Shown piece by piece: positions 1 to 14,100 of a stretch of 64,000 nt of DNA; position 1 is the first letter of the stretch; every line of letters begins with the position of its first letter. This stretch comes from Albula goreensis (lineage: Eukaryota > Chordata > Actinopteri > Albuliformes > Albulidae): contig CM040744.1 in assembly GCA_022829145.1 (NCBI GenBank), forward strand, positions 1,520,501 to 1,584,500, written 5' to 3'. A model generated the notes under the pieces. It made no database searches and had not been told where the DNA came from. It saw only the letters and a program-made list of their open reading frames with translations. The translations under genes and the position numbers were made by a program.

Positions 1-540
1 TCACATCTTACGGTAACAGTTCATGTGGCTTGTGTTATTTAATCACTCAGAAATCACTGCTAACTGAGCGGTATTAAGTGCAGTATGTGTTATGTTTGAC
101 GGCTGATAGCAATACGCTTTCTGTTGAGGCTCTCCGTCTGATTCTGAGAATTAAACGTGTGGTTTTACACAAGGGGAATTCCTGGGCCCATGCCGCAGTG
201 TTGGGCGAGTCTCAGATTTTAGAGAACTCAGTTATGTACAGTTGCGCTCAAAAGTTTACATACCCCGGCAGAATTTTTGCTTTCTTGGCCTTTTTTCAGA
301 GGATATGAATGATAACACAAAAACGTTTTTTCCACTCATGGTCAGTGGTTGGGTGAAGCCATCTATTGATAAACAACTGTGTTTTCTATTTTTAAATCAT
401 AATGACAACAAAAAACATCAAAATATAAGGGATGTGGCCTTGAAACTTGAGGATGCAGGCTGGATTCTCAGCTAAGGTACTGTCATTGTACCCTTAAAGC
501 ATGGCACTTAGTCAAGTCAACATGCCCAGCTGTATATATG

Positions 541-610
541 TACTGTGTTTATTATGTCTAACTGTAAGTCATTGTGGATAAGAGCATCTGCTAAGTGGCA
601 AATTGTAATG
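541..610 (+). repeat. SINE/LINE-like 3' tail fragment
   Basis: The text 'gtggataagagcatctgctaa' followed by AT-rich sequence matches the tail common to many teleost SINEs. The same tail recurs in reverse at 738, 4556 and 37021. Family assignment is not possible by eye. Confidence 0.5.
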
Positions 611-737
611 TTGAGCTCTGTATCAGGATCAGAAAACGGATTTAGAAGGAGGTGTGAACTGACATTAGATTAGATTAGGGAGGCAATTATAATGTCATAC
701 TCTTTAAAGAGAGTGGTAGATAAACAATTGGAATGAA

Positions 738-975
738 CAATACATTACATTACTGTCATTTAGCTGATGCTTTTAGCCAAAGCAACTTACAGGCTTGATT
801 AGGCTAGCCAAGGGCCAAGGGGCCCAATGGGGGATTAAGGGGCCCAATGGGGGGTTAAGGGCCTTGCTGAAGGGCCCAACAGCAATGGTGTTCTTGCTGT
901 GGCTGGACTGGGACTTGAACCACCAACCTCAGGGGTCCCAGTCATGTACCTTAGCCACTAGGCTATAGGCTTCCC
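738..975 (-). repeat. Teleost interspersed repeat (SINE-like), reverse orientation
   Basis: Begins with 'cattacattactgtcattta' and 'gatgcttttagccaaagc', then 'aagggccttgctgaagggccc' and 'cttgaaccaccaacctcagg'. The same block order recurs at 37021-37205 and 57809-57975, which shows it is a dispersed repeat. An internal duplication of 'ggggcccaatgggg' at about 818-856 is private to this copy. Confidence 0.65.
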
Positions 976-3414
976 CCAAAACAATACTGTTTTGAATTTG
1001 GCAAGTCAAACTAGATAACAATGTCAGCTATGTATGACTCATCACTGTGACCCGTGACCCCTGCTCAGCATTCAAACGCCCCCTCACACCCCCCCAAACG
1101 TAAACAAGTCATCACATTTGTACTACGTGTTTCAGAAAGACCTTGTTTTTGAAGTTCGTCCAGCTCTAAGTATCCCTCTCCGACGTTCCAAAGATTGAGG
1201 AAGGAAGTCGAAGGAGATATGACTTTGTGTTGTTATTGAACGAAACCAGCCCCTCTGCCTGCCTTAATGTCACATTGCAGTCTATATATGGTAGCCATCT
1301 ACCACGTTTGCAAAAATCATATTGTATTTGAACATGCCAAAGCGTGTTGCAATCAGCTGTTTTAAGTCACTGATTAATAGTAGAGATTATGACTCTGTCA
1401 GACCTGCCTTCTCTCAACCACAGTGCTAATGCCATTTACTACAGTTATTAGGCTTATGGTTTTTGGTTAACCCAATTGTCCTGAGAGCTATATTCACAAA
1501 GAACTACTGCCATTAGTGGCACTTAAGAGAGAAATGACAAACAGATAGACTCTATGAAACATCTTATCTGCTATTTACTTCCCTCTTTCTTTAGTGAAAG
1601 ACAGAGTGAACGTAGCGGCTTCTTATACTTCTGTAACGGGACTATTTTTATACCTTTGGTCTCAGGTTTCCTCTCTGTCAGCAAACAGGACGCAACTGAT
1701 TTCATTCAGCGGTTTACAATATGATTAATTTGACATGAAACCTTCACTCAAATGGGATCAGTGACCATAATGTACAAGTGGCTCTCAAAACAAACATGTA
1801 AACTTGAGAACAAAGGGGTAATTGTTCTGAACCGGTTTCTCACCAGAAAACAGTTTTAGTCATGGCTCAATGAAGACAGTGTTGCGCTTTTAAATGCCTG
1901 GCAGATAAACAGTTTAAAAAACGGAATGTGGTCGAGGCTGCACCTGTCTAGATTTCTAAAGGGAGTGAGGAAACAGGTTTGTGGCAGTAATGAAAGAAGA
2001 CCGGCCTCTGAGCTCATCACAAAAAAACATTTATTTGAATTATTTTTACATAGGCAGGCTAGATAAGTTTCAACCTCCTCTCTTTCTTGCAGTGAAAACC
2101 AAGGAGGTCAGTGTGGGTAGGGAGATAAAGGGCCAATCAGAACTAGGGGCAGAGTGGGTGACCAATTGCAGAGAACCAGTTTTTTGATGGGCGCTTTAAC
2201 AGCACGCTGGGCTTAATACCCTAACTGTTAAGGAGTGCAATCATATCTTTAGTATCCGCTGTGAATCTGGACCTCCATTTGGCGTCTCATTTGAAGGATG
2301 GAAGCTTCTACGCCACACTTCCTCTATAACTGGGCTGGAGCTGGGGTTTCTCATAAGCAGGTAGCTTCGCTAAGCACACAGATCAAATCCAGGCTGATCA
2401 CTTGTTAAATATTGTGGTCACGGCCTTACAGAAAGAAGAACTACATCGGATTTTTGCCAGGACCAAGCGCTGGGAACCTCTGTCTCAGAGAGCTGTCAAA
2501 TTAAGTCCTGGGTTTTTTTGTTATGTCTATATCAGTTAAAGGTGTTTAAAGTATGTGTTGTTTAATGTTACCGTAAATGGTGACATTCCACAACAAAGAA
2601 AGGCTGTTTACATGAGGCTATTGAAGTCACTGATATCATTTCGCACAGACGGTATCAGATTTCCACTCTCTCCGCAGACAGAGATGGTTTTCCCCCCACA
2701 CTCCTGTAAAGGAAGTCACTGTAAACACAATCTCTTTCAAACCTAACCATTAACCCATATTGTACATAGAACAGCAAACTACATCATAAGTTGATGATTC
2801 AGAGTCTTCAGAGATAAACAGGCATACATAACAATTCCCTTTATAATGTTGCGGTAAGAAGAAAAAACATCAATAGACCAGAGTTGGGATGGGTGGGGTG
2901 AGAGGGTAGGGCTGAGTTTGGAGGATGTATTGTTTGAAATTGTCGAGGCAAGTGCCCAAAATTGTTTAATGATTAGAATGATTAGTGATTAGAATGCCTT
3001 GATAATTATATCTTTAAAAATAAAATATACAAACTAAACATGTGAAGACTTATCATTAGAACTATATTCATTTTTGAAACAACACTAAGGGTGGGGCAAC
3101 TGCAGAATTTTTCTGCTGGGCAGCAAGAGTAGTCATGGTTACCACATAAACAAAAGGCAAAACAAGGGAGAAGACTGGGCTGCTTGGTTGGATTATATTC
3201 TGGTAAATTCTTTTTGATGGGGTGAACCGGGGGGGGGGTTGTTGTGCGATGGCTGGAGTTGCGGTAAGAGGACATTGGGTGTTTTCCATGTCGTATGTGT
3301 TTCTCAATCAAGCAGGATGTTAAAAAAAAAAAACATTCAAAGAATAGCAGAGAGGAATAGTTCAAAGACAGGTTGGTTCCCACGGTAGTCACATGCACAC
3401 TGCTCTGCCCTCAG

Positions 3415-3542
3415 GATAAGAAGGACTTCATCGAGAGGCGGGTGAAGCGTCTGCTCAAGGCCGGAGTCATCTCCGCCCTCACCTGCATGGTCAAAGCAGA
3501 CAACTCCATCCTGACCGACCAGACCAAAGAGATGCTGGCCAG
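3415..3542 (+). CDS. unc45b: unc45b exon: start of the visible UCS region
   Basis: Acceptor ctctgccctcag before 3415 and donor gtgagc after 3542. Encodes [15 protein letters not shown]...QTKEMLA and leaves two bases (phase 2) that complete an Arg codon in the next exon. This helix-rich stretch joins the central and UCS domains. Confidence 0.9.
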
Positions 3543-6500
3543 GTGAGCTGGAGAATCCGCACACAGATGCACACACGCACACACACACATGCACACGTGT
3601 GCACACATACACACAGCACATGCACGCATGCACGCACACTCAAACGAATATACACTGCACATACAACACACACACAAATATTCACACTGCACACTCATAT
3701 CCACGTAAATATACAGACTGCACACACACACAAACAAACAGCATAAACATACATATATACATACATACTGTGGCAAAGTGGCAGGTGTGGCCACTGTGCC
3801 GGGTGGTGAGTGGAAGGTAAAACACAACAAAAAGTTCAACTGAAAGGGCCAAAGGCCATTTATTATCCCTTTTTGGGGAAAAGAAAACACTAACAAAGGG
3901 GCTCAATACAAAACAGGGCAAAACAGGGCAAAACAGAACACCAGGGCAAAACAGAAAAACAGCACAGCTATCCAAACACAAAAAGTCTAGCAGTTCCAAA
4001 AAGTCCAAAGGTTCAGCGATCCCTTGCAGCCTCTCAGGCTGTGCTTAAATAGAGGGCCTAATTGGAGGCAAGTGCTCACAGCTGAGTTGATTAGGAATCA
4101 CTCTCAGGTGAGGCTGCCTGTTTGTGAGGCCTCTGCTGTCGCAGCTCCGGTTAACTCTCCAGGCTGAGGGAGGGAACCAGGAGACTGATGGCTGTACGAT
4201 GGGAGGAGCTGAGGCACTCGCTCCTCCCTCCACCTCTCCTGGCGCCACAATACATATACACTCACACACACAAACATATACAGTAACACAGTCATGCTCC
4301 TAATAACGTCTGTAACATTTCCTGGAAAATTCACAGGAACAGGAGAAAGCTAATTAATTGCAGTCTATGAAACCATATGTCATACGGTCAATTAACAGCA
4401 TGACTGACTCATTTTCAGTAGACAAAAGCACCGTCCTCACAAGTAACTGTTTAGTCATTCCCACACACGCATCTTCAAATCTCTGCACAAATCCCTCTAT
4501 AAACTCACACGCAAACACATCCAAGAGCATAAACTAAGCAAGTGAATGTGCCGTATTCATTACATTACATTGTAGGCATTTAGCGGACGCTCTTATCCAG
4601 AGCGACGTACAACACAAAGTGCATTGTGTTGGGATGAGGGTGCTACAGCACTAGCGGGGGAAAAAGTTTCAAGTGCCAGAAGGGTTAGCACGGATTAACA
4701 TGGACTGTGACATTTGCCCCTTCAACAAACCAAACGAATGAGTTTCCTTTGATGATGAAAGGGGCTAATTACCCCTTAGCTTAGCTAACCTATGATTTAA
4801 GATAGCTGCATGCTTCAGACAAAGTCCTGTTCAGAAATTCAGCATGGGACTTGTACTCCTGCCTCAGACAATGATAGCCTCTCAAATTTTGAAAGCTGGG
4901 TTTGCCTGTCAAAAATGTGAAGTGGCAAAAATGGCGACCGAATGGAGGTCCAAGGCACTCGAAACGGTCGACTGAAAGATAAGATAAGATAATCCTTTAT
5001 GAATCGTACAGCTGGGAAATTTACAGTGTAACAGCAGCAGAGGGGATAGTGCAATAACGAGCATTGTATCAATAAAAACAGTAAATATAATAAATAAAGA
5101 AGAGATAAACAGAATACAAAGTTAAATTGTGATTAGCAATCTACAAATGAACAATTAACCTGCGGTATCTCTCCTTCACACACCACGGGTAAAGCAGCCT
5201 GTCACTGAAGGAGCTTCCCAGTGCGGCACATTTGTATAATATTACATTAATAACCCTTTATTATAGCATGGTAGGAGGACTTTAAAAAAAAAAAAACACT
5301 GATCGTACGGCTTTGTCCTCTCTCAGCCTGTGCTAACCATTCTGTTTCTTTCCTCTTTTTCGGCCTCACACAGAGTGTTCCTGGCATTGGCAGAGGACTC
5401 TAAGGACCGAGGCACCATCGTTGCACATGGAGGGGGGAAGGTCAGTACTCCAAAAATATATCAAATCTAGTACAACACAGACTTATATACGAATATGGCA
5501 GCCACAACTTCATAAATCCCCAAGTGTGATCGATTCATACAGAGTCCATTCATACAGTTACTAGTTTCACATCGTTACATGCAGAAACCAATGCAGACTG
5601 ACATTTCACAAACACTCAATTTCGTGAAGATCGTCATTACTACTATTAATTCATCGACTTAGAAATAGAATAGAAATGCAATGTTAGAGATGTCGGTCTA
5701 TAGATCCCCATTTTCCGTTTTTTTTCACCAGTGAGTTAAACACAGCCAGTTTTAAAGAAGACAATAACAGTTTTAATGACTTCAAAGATGATTTCACAAT
5801 GTAAGACTAGATGACGAAAAGACGAGGCCTTGATTAGAAGATATTAATTAATTGTCAGGTCTCTGAGTGGCTCGCGGGATAAATTGCTGCCTATTTACCT
5901 CCTGAGGGCAGGGGTTCGATTCCCAGCCAAGAGCCATCCAAATATTACTGGCATATACAGACATGCATGAGAGGAAATGAAACCACGATACATGAAACCA
6001 CATAACAAAAACTGTGTTAAAAGCCGTCATTTTTGTCATTAAGTTCATCATGACTTATGGGAAGGCTGTCTGTCTGATTCAACAGGGTCATGTGATAACT
6101 TTTGTTTTTACATGACACTATAACTGCATTATGGAAAAATCACTATATCCAAATGAAACCAGACTTCTCAGTGTCTATAACCAATGGTTTTTTAAAAAGC
6201 ATGCCACACCACCCACCAACTCTCCACCCCCTATCCCCCGACCAGTTGTTTCATTGATTTGTGATGCCAGTGAGTGGACTTATGTACGGCCATATCATTG
6301 ATGTGACATCAAGATTGAGAAACCACCCAAACACACACCTGATGTGTAGCCTGAAAAACAAACCACACCCAATAGTCTAAGTGGATCCGGGGCTTGTCTT
6401 GCTCGAAATACCATTGTTGCCTTAGCAAGAAGAAAACAAACATCCCTAGGGGATACAAATGAAGTCACAACTAGATCTAAAGTATGCTCATTATTGTGTG

Positions 6501-7979
6501 TCGGTGATAAGATATCTTGTATCAGATTTAAGCTTTGTGTGAAAACTGAATTTCCTTGATAAGCTATCAACAGAGGTAAATCTAAAACCACATGCCCAGA
6601 GTGACATGACACAAGGGTAGAGAGTAACTCAGATTTTGCATAAAAGCAAAAATTATATATATTTTTCAGAGGTCAAAAAATCGATACCTCTGTAAGAAGG
6701 TCATCCATAGGGTTTAGTCCATGCTATCCCTTCTGGCACTTTTACATCACTCTGAGGCTTTATCACTCTTGACCCCAGCATAATGCACTTCTGTAAGCTG
6801 CTTTGGATAAGCGCATCTGCAAAATGACTATAACGTAACGTAGTGTTATAATTAGAGGCATTAATCATTGTCCAAGCGTTAGCGATTGACATTTGAGTGC
6901 CATTTAAGTAGCGTTATCAATTTTATTGGCCGCAGGTTCAAAGTCAGAGACTGACAGCCACTCCCTAATCCTCACCTACCATGTGAGGATTGCTTGTTAC
7001 TGAAAGGTCAGCAGGGGAAAGGGAGGGTTTGAATTACTGTAAAGACACAATTTTGCTTTACCAGGTCTTTGCCAGACACAGGGCATTCCCGCTTAGAGTT
7101 TAAAATTGTATCAGCAATTACATGCATCTCACACAATGTGGCCATTTAAAAGACAAGGAACGGATTTGATGAGGGTTTCACATCTGTTCTCGCACCTCAA
7201 GCTGGTTCTCAGGAACCTGTCCTAGTGGCCTTTATCCTTTGCAACCTGGCATGTGCTAGAAAACAGTAGGTATCCCAGCTTCCAGCCCTGGAGAAAGGGG
7301 GAATCGACAACCCCACTATGTGCTGTGAGATATACCATTCACTCTCCAGATCTGTCAAAAATGTATAATGCAGATATCCATTATACTGTCTTCCCAGTGT
7401 GGTTAACCTTTCTAGAGTACTCAGTTCTCAATCTGCATATAATAAAGGCAATACAACCAAGAGATTAGAAGGCTTAATTCATTCATAATAATAGGCTAAC
7501 ATATAAAATAGAACCCACACACGCATTTGTACAGGTATGTGTGCACACAAACACACACGCACACATTTTGTATTTTTACTTCACCTCCCCCAAAATCATT
7601 TGACCCATTTTGACACAGTGAATGAACTTGCACCATCGGCTTTCCCATAATTCAGCGGTGTAGCAGTACTTTCCGTCCTGTACATGACTCATTGCTCAGG
7701 CACTGGGACTGCCAAGTGGCACCGGAACCTTCCATTCTGACCTTAGTTTACCACTTCTCCATCTCCCTACCCTCTCCTCCTTCCACACTTTGTGTGTCTT
7801 CCAGTAACATGCAGGACCGACTCAGCTGTAGTGTAAGCTAACATATAAAATGTAAATAAAAATGAATAAAAGGGCAACAGTCACGTCCAGTTCCAAGAAA
7901 AGTCTAATCGCTGTTCCCTCTCTGTTCCTGTTTTGTCGCTGCACCAAGGAGACATGCCATTGCTGTGGGCTGCTGCAGG

Positions 7980-8014
<35 letters not shown>

Positions 8015-8066
8015 GCACGCACGCACACACTCCCCCAGACACATGCATATGCACACAGACAGACAG

Positions 8067-8103
<37 letters not shown>

Positions 8104-11100
8104 GTGATTTGAGTCTGTTCGCAGAGAGTACGGTGTGCAAACACATGCCATTTCCCTTGTCCACATGCAAGAACTAATTTCAGATTCACCTCAGCGGAAA
8201 CAAACTCCCACCCCCCCTGTAAACCGCCAGTGAGTCACTGTCTCATGATCAGAACCCCGATTCCCCTGGGAAGCTCAGTTAGGTTTACAGACCTGTTGGA
8301 CCTAAGCCACCATTCCATATCACCACACCCCTGCCCACTCTCTCCCCTTCCTCCTCTTTTTCCAGTTCTACAGAGACTAATTGTCTTCCTTATTATTATT
8401 CGTCAAAAAAGCACCGGAGCTCCAGATGGCCCGCTACAGCCACCCTTACAACGTTATATTCCGGCACTGGGGCTGATTGTGGAAAACATCGGGCCACAGT
8501 GTTGAAACATGGTTGAAACTCACAGGCGTACTGGGGTTGCAGCGCTGCACTACTCAGAAGACAGCTGACTTTCAGGAACGCCTATGGTAGCTCTGGAGCT
8601 GAGGGCGAGAGCTAAGGACCTAAGCAGCCCACAGCGATGGCATGTCTCCTTTTACTGTCAGTGTAGCAACAAAGCTGCAAACGTGCACACACAAGTATGC
8701 ACAGATATGCACACACACAGACACACACACATAGAAAAATATGCACAGGTACATGCATGCACACCATGTACACACAAACACACACAATTATCAGTTTTTC
8801 CATTACTCTTGGCTGTACATGCACTTCCTGGTCAGCATGACTCAGCATGGCACGGTATGGGGCGCTGAGAATAGCTCTGCTCTTTCTCTCCCATCCCGCT
8901 TCCTGTCTCCTGTAACATGCGGGACTGGTTCTTTAGCTGTCTTGAGTGAGTGTTGAGACCTTAACCCTTTGTGTGAATTTGGTTTTAATTCCAGTAAATT
9001 CAATTAAAACACTCTGTCATCTGGGATCTTGTTCCTGTCTCCATTCAACCTGGGCCCTGATTGGTCCCTAACACCAGTATCTGTATAACAAAGCCTATGA
9101 TTGGTTACTGATATGGATCTTCAACACGCCCATCAACGTCATCAACACACCCACTTGCTCGCTGTGAATTCTCCAGAAAATTACCTGCTCTTCTCACACA
9201 TGGGCTCAACCAGACATTACCTGGACTTTGTAATTGGGAGTTAGCTGGATAAAATCCGTTTAATGTCTGGTGCGACTGATTCGGACATTTGCGTTCACAC
9301 ATACAGCTCCCCTGGGTAATGTCCGGAAAAGTTCAGGGTTGCAGTGCATGTGTGAAAGGGTCTCTTGATTGGTCTTTGATATCTGTCTCTGCATAACCAA
9401 GCCCCTGATTGGTCTTTGATATCTGTCTCTGTGTAATCACGCCTCTGATTGGCCTCTGATGTTGGTCTCTGTGTAATCAAGCCTCTGATTGGTCTCTGAT
9501 GTTGGTCTCTGTGTAATCAAGCCTCTGATTGGCCTCTGATGTTGGTCTCTGTGCAACCAAGCCTCTGATTGGCCTCTGATGTTGGTCTCTGTGTAATCAC
9601 GCCTCTGATTGGCCTCTGATGTTGGTCTCTGTGTAACCAAGCCTCTGATTGGCCTCTGATGTTGGTCTCTGTGTAATCAAGCCTCTGATTGGTCTCTGAT
9701 GTTGGTCTCTGTGTAATCACGCCTCTGATTGGTCTCTGATGTCTGTCTCTGTGTCACCCAGGCCTTGATCCCTCTCGCTCTCGAGGGCACAGACACGGGG
9801 AAGATCAGGGCTTCCCACGCCCTGGCCAAGATCGCCGCAATCTCCAACCCTGAGATCGCCTTTCCTGGAGAGAGGGTAGGTCTGAAACCAAATCACGTGA
9901 TTCTGGTCACATGACTCCAGAGGTCACTGTGAGAGGCTGGGTTGAGACCAGTATCTCAGATCATTTTCATTCATTGCTTACTTTGTTTGTTGTTTAGAAC
10001 AGTGGCTCAAAAATGGCTTACTTCTAGAATATTCTGGCTGGTCTTATTCATGTGTAGTGCCCAGGCCCAGGTCTGACACTACTACTCCAACAGATCCAGG
10101 CTGTCTTGAAGCCAATCGTCACGGGGGGAGCAGTGTTGTGGCTTTATTCTTTGGTTACAGATAGCTGTATGGTCTGTATATGCATGTTGTTACAAATAAC
10201 ACCAGTACAATTACAAAAGCAATTACTTAACAAAACTCTGGTTAAACAAATTGCATTTATTCAGGAAATCAGGATCTTAAAATATGTGTCAAATTCCATA
10301 TTTCCATAATGTAATCAAATCTATGTTAACACAAAACAAACAGCATTTAGAATATGACTGTAATGACATCAGTGAGTCGTATATTCATGTCAAACATGAC
10401 CATACTGGAAAAGAGAAAAAAGAAATTAAAACAGAAGGTAAACAAAAAAAGGGAAACAAAACAACACAACAAACCAACAAGTCAAAACACAATATTACAA
10501 AAAATCAAAAGACCACACTACAAGAACACTGAACCCAATCCTCTGACACACATATAAAAGTTTACTTGTAAAACATCCCCCCTAATGGACATCACAAATA
10601 CAGTTCTAGATTTTTCCACACCATGCCTCTCCACCCCCTCAAAGGAACCTTTGTAGGCTCCACCCACATAATGCCTTCAGAACCAACACTGGGTCAGCTG
10701 ACCCTGCATCAGCCATTTTGTTTCTCAGGTTTGATATATTCATCATAAAATGGTGGCTGGAACCCTACCCTTGAGCGTGTGCGTTCTCAAACCCACAGCC
10801 CTGTGCTTCCTGTCCTTCTGCATCTGTTTTGCCGTTTTGACTGCAAATTAACTTTCACGTTGTTAAGAGAAGGACCACAATAGGGCCATAGTGCATAACT
10901 AATATTATATTATATCTATATCTAATATGCTACAACTATATAATTACAAACAAACCAAAAACAGCAATAATAATAATATAAAACCTAATTTATTAGAGAC
11001 CAGGTAGTAGTGTGTAGCAGGCCGGCTGGCTGAGCTTGTGAATATTCATACCAATGGGATATTTACTCTTGTTTTAGCAATGGGGTAGTGTTACTAATAA

Positions 11101-14100
11101 AAATATAATAACATAATAATAATTTGTTGGGTAACCTCCTTTTCCGCCAGGAAAAACAAAGTCAAAGAGCACAGATACTGGTGGCTGTTTGTCCTCTTTG
11201 TTAAGCTGAGGCTGGGGGAATGATAAGGCTTTGGACTCTGAAAGGGACTGGCGGGGTGGTAGCTCGCTTGCTGTTGTGGCAGGAAGTGATCGCGTAGTTG
11301 GCAGCGTGAGTGAAGTAAAGAGTGATGATGGCTTTAAAAAAGAAAGAGGGTTAGAGAAATGCTGTTTGGACAACAGCTTGGGCATGTGCTGTATGTATTT
11401 TTGTCTCAAGTAAAGGGGAGGGAGGTATAGACATATGGTTAACAAATGTAAATGAAATAAACCAAGGGAAAAAGAAGCTAGAGGTGACCCATGCACACAT
11501 TCACACAGCAGACTATAAATAAATAAACAAAATAGAGGTGAAAATAAAAGAAAAAATCAATATCAATGGCCAAAAAGATCCCACAAACCACATCCACACA
11601 GACAAAAATGCCATTATTAATTGTGTAACCATTTGCAATTACAATGTGTCCCTTGTTAGCGCTCATGTCAGGAACACACCCTCATGCCTTTTCAAAGGAA
11701 GAGAGGTTGAGTCTCACCCCACCCTCAACAGCAGAACCCAGGAATCCGCTACCAAAATATGCCTGCTGCTGAAGAGATAAATTATAAAAAATATTTCTTA
11801 CTTTGCACATACCGCGCACACAACAAACAACCAACAAGGGAACACAGTGAGGGGACAAAAATAGAGCAAAAGAAACTAGACATAGAACTCCAGAAGAAAC
11901 ACTGTTTGCTTGCTGAAGGCTTGAAGAGTATGTTTAAAACTGTACGTTCTAGAAGTTTTTAATGTACTTAGTATAACAGAACTTCTGCTAGGTACAGTAA
12001 GCACTAATGTAGATGTAGGAGCAGTAGAAGCAGTGAAAGAACAGCAGAACCTTCTGTTCAAAACATGAATTAGTTGATTAAGATCATTACACCTGAACAG
12101 CACTGCAGTGTCATTAGGCTATCTGATAGGCTACATTATCATACTTGTACGCAATACATTATAATATCTGTAGCCTACAAGACAGTATTAATATAAACAG
12201 CAGTGTTTATCATTACAGTACACTTGTGCAGTCAGCACTACAGGTATGCATTACTTGTTTGCTAGCAAAAAGGCCATTATATATATATTTGGCATTTATG
12301 AGTCTTCTGTTCTTTGTCCCCTGCAGTTATTGTTCAGAGAGGTAACGTTAATCTCATAAGATGTATCAGACCATAGCTGGATTCAGAGCAAAATTTTTTA
12401 GATCCTATTTTCCCAACAGATGATGCACAATTATACAGCACATACAGTATATTACAAAACGTATTTTTAACAGTTAGTTCCAAGTGCACATTGTGATCGT
12501 CTGAGACAAATTCCATTACTGCAGTATAACATCATTCGGACCTCATCACAGGTCATGCCATCACTTGGACGTCAGTGGTAGTTTCCAATAACGTAAGTGA
12601 GCCCGCTGTGTCTGGGCTATACTGACTTATGTTATTGGAAACCATCACATAAGTCAAAGATGAGATACAGCAACATCCTCGCTAGCAAGCTGCAGCAAGT
12701 CTGTCACAACTGCCAGTCAAACGGCAAAATCTGTCAAACAAGTGTAATAACAGAGTGGCACTTGTAGCAAGGGTTAATGTTATCCTAGTATCACTACGTC
12801 AAAAGGAAAGTTATTTGAAAATTTCAAGTCCGGTAAGGTAGCCAACTGGCAACCAAATATGGTATGTCTAGCTTAAAAACTGTAGGATAGTAATTAGAAG
12901 AAATAAAGATTCTGTAGAAGAACAGTAGTTTGTGCCTTCGGCAAGCAAACTAATAATAAATACATATTAATATATGTGCAGTAAGTTTGGGTCCGGTCCA
13001 GGATAGATTCCTATTTTTCCAATTCCAGAATTGTTTCTATGTGGTCTGGCCTGGAGTTTCTGAGAGATTCTGAAACAAGCGTGAATTCACAATAGCTGCG
13101 ACCAGGCCATTCCTACTACCACGCCCTTTTAGCCATTTGGCATGAACAGAAACACACAACTTCTCTCTCACAAGCACACACAAACACACACACACACACA
13201 CACACTTGTCCTCAATGGCAAATTTCAGCCTCCTTGGGCGAAAACTGTGGCCACCAAAAGTGTGGGGAAATTGTTGTGGACTGACAGAGTGACCTAGTGC
13301 AGCTTGTCGCAGCTAAAAACTGCTTTTGCAAGATACGAATACTGTGTACCTTCGGCAAGCACAGTAATAACATATATGGCGTAAGTCTGGAGAAAATTCC
13401 TGGCAAAGCTTGCCACTCCCACACTTTTTGCACCATATATATATATTAAATATGAAAACACCTGTCTTGGTCCCAGGTGTTGTTGCTGTAAGTTTTCTGA
13501 GTGACCTGATTTGGAATTGTTTGAGATATCAAAAAAAAAAAAGTTTTTGCAAGATAGTGACTGTGCACCTTTGGCAAGTACAGAAACAAAGGAAATAAGT
13601 GGCTGACAGGATGTTGTTGTGCGGTGAGGGAAAATCCCCCAAAAAAAAAAAGCAGAAGTCAAACTTGCTGCAATGAGAATGAGTCCACAATTACCCCCTT
13701 GCCGATACAGAAAAATTAAAATATTACAGATCGAGATTGCTTTTGTGATGTACAAAGTGTAATTTTACAACTTTAACAACAATTCTAACTGCCTTCTGCA
13801 ACAACAGTATTGACAATGGCTTCCACTGCCAGCTGTAAGCAAAAACTGCAACAAATAGCTTGTTTTATTAAAAAATGACTTCAGGATCTACATTAATATA
13901 TCCATTGTTTTCTTGTTTTATCTTCATGACTGTGTGTTCATTGTATACTATTAGTGTATTCTTTAAAGCAGTATCTGTATCAAGCATGCCTTTCAGAGTG
14001 TTTGGGAGTGTGTTCACAGGAGTTTGAAGGGTAACCACAAGTTGTAATATCTTTCAGCTTGATGTGCTGTAAAAAAAAACAATCAAACAGTGTCAGCGAA

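Larger units (their letters stand above)
1..3414 (+). other. Probable unc45b intron, no gene seen
   Basis: This stretch precedes the first recognisable unc45b exon and is presumably the intron feeding it. I see no exon with family similarity on either strand; the short ORFs are scattered and non-coding in character. It holds SINE-like repeat pieces near 541-610 and 738-975 and a G-run at 3229-3238. Confidence 0.5.
5441..9360 (+). other. unc45b intron, repeat-rich
   Basis: No exon is supported. Contents include a tRNA-like SINE head (5855-5935), a SINE tail near 6775-6840, two CA-rich tracts (7981-8099 and about 8690-8790) and two degenerate 40-bp-repeat-like units at about 9050-9115 that foreshadow the array at 9361. 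Confidence 0.6.

Noticed and set aside
3337-3896. Minus-strand Cys/Val-rich ORFs
   Set aside because: They are antisense to an unc45b exon and a CA repeat; composition is dictated by TGTG text.
5855-5935. Possible second tRNA gene
   Set aside because: A and B boxes are present but the arms do not pair into a cloverleaf; interpreted as a SINE head.
9437-9720. Repetitive minus-strand ORFs ([10 protein letters not shown] type peptides)
   Set aside because: Translation of the 40-bp array; the period is not a multiple of three and no start context is present.
9361-9760. Regular 40-bp repeats resembling a CRISPR array
   Set aside because: Units are contiguous with no unique spacers, and the context is a vertebrate intron; it is a minisatellite.
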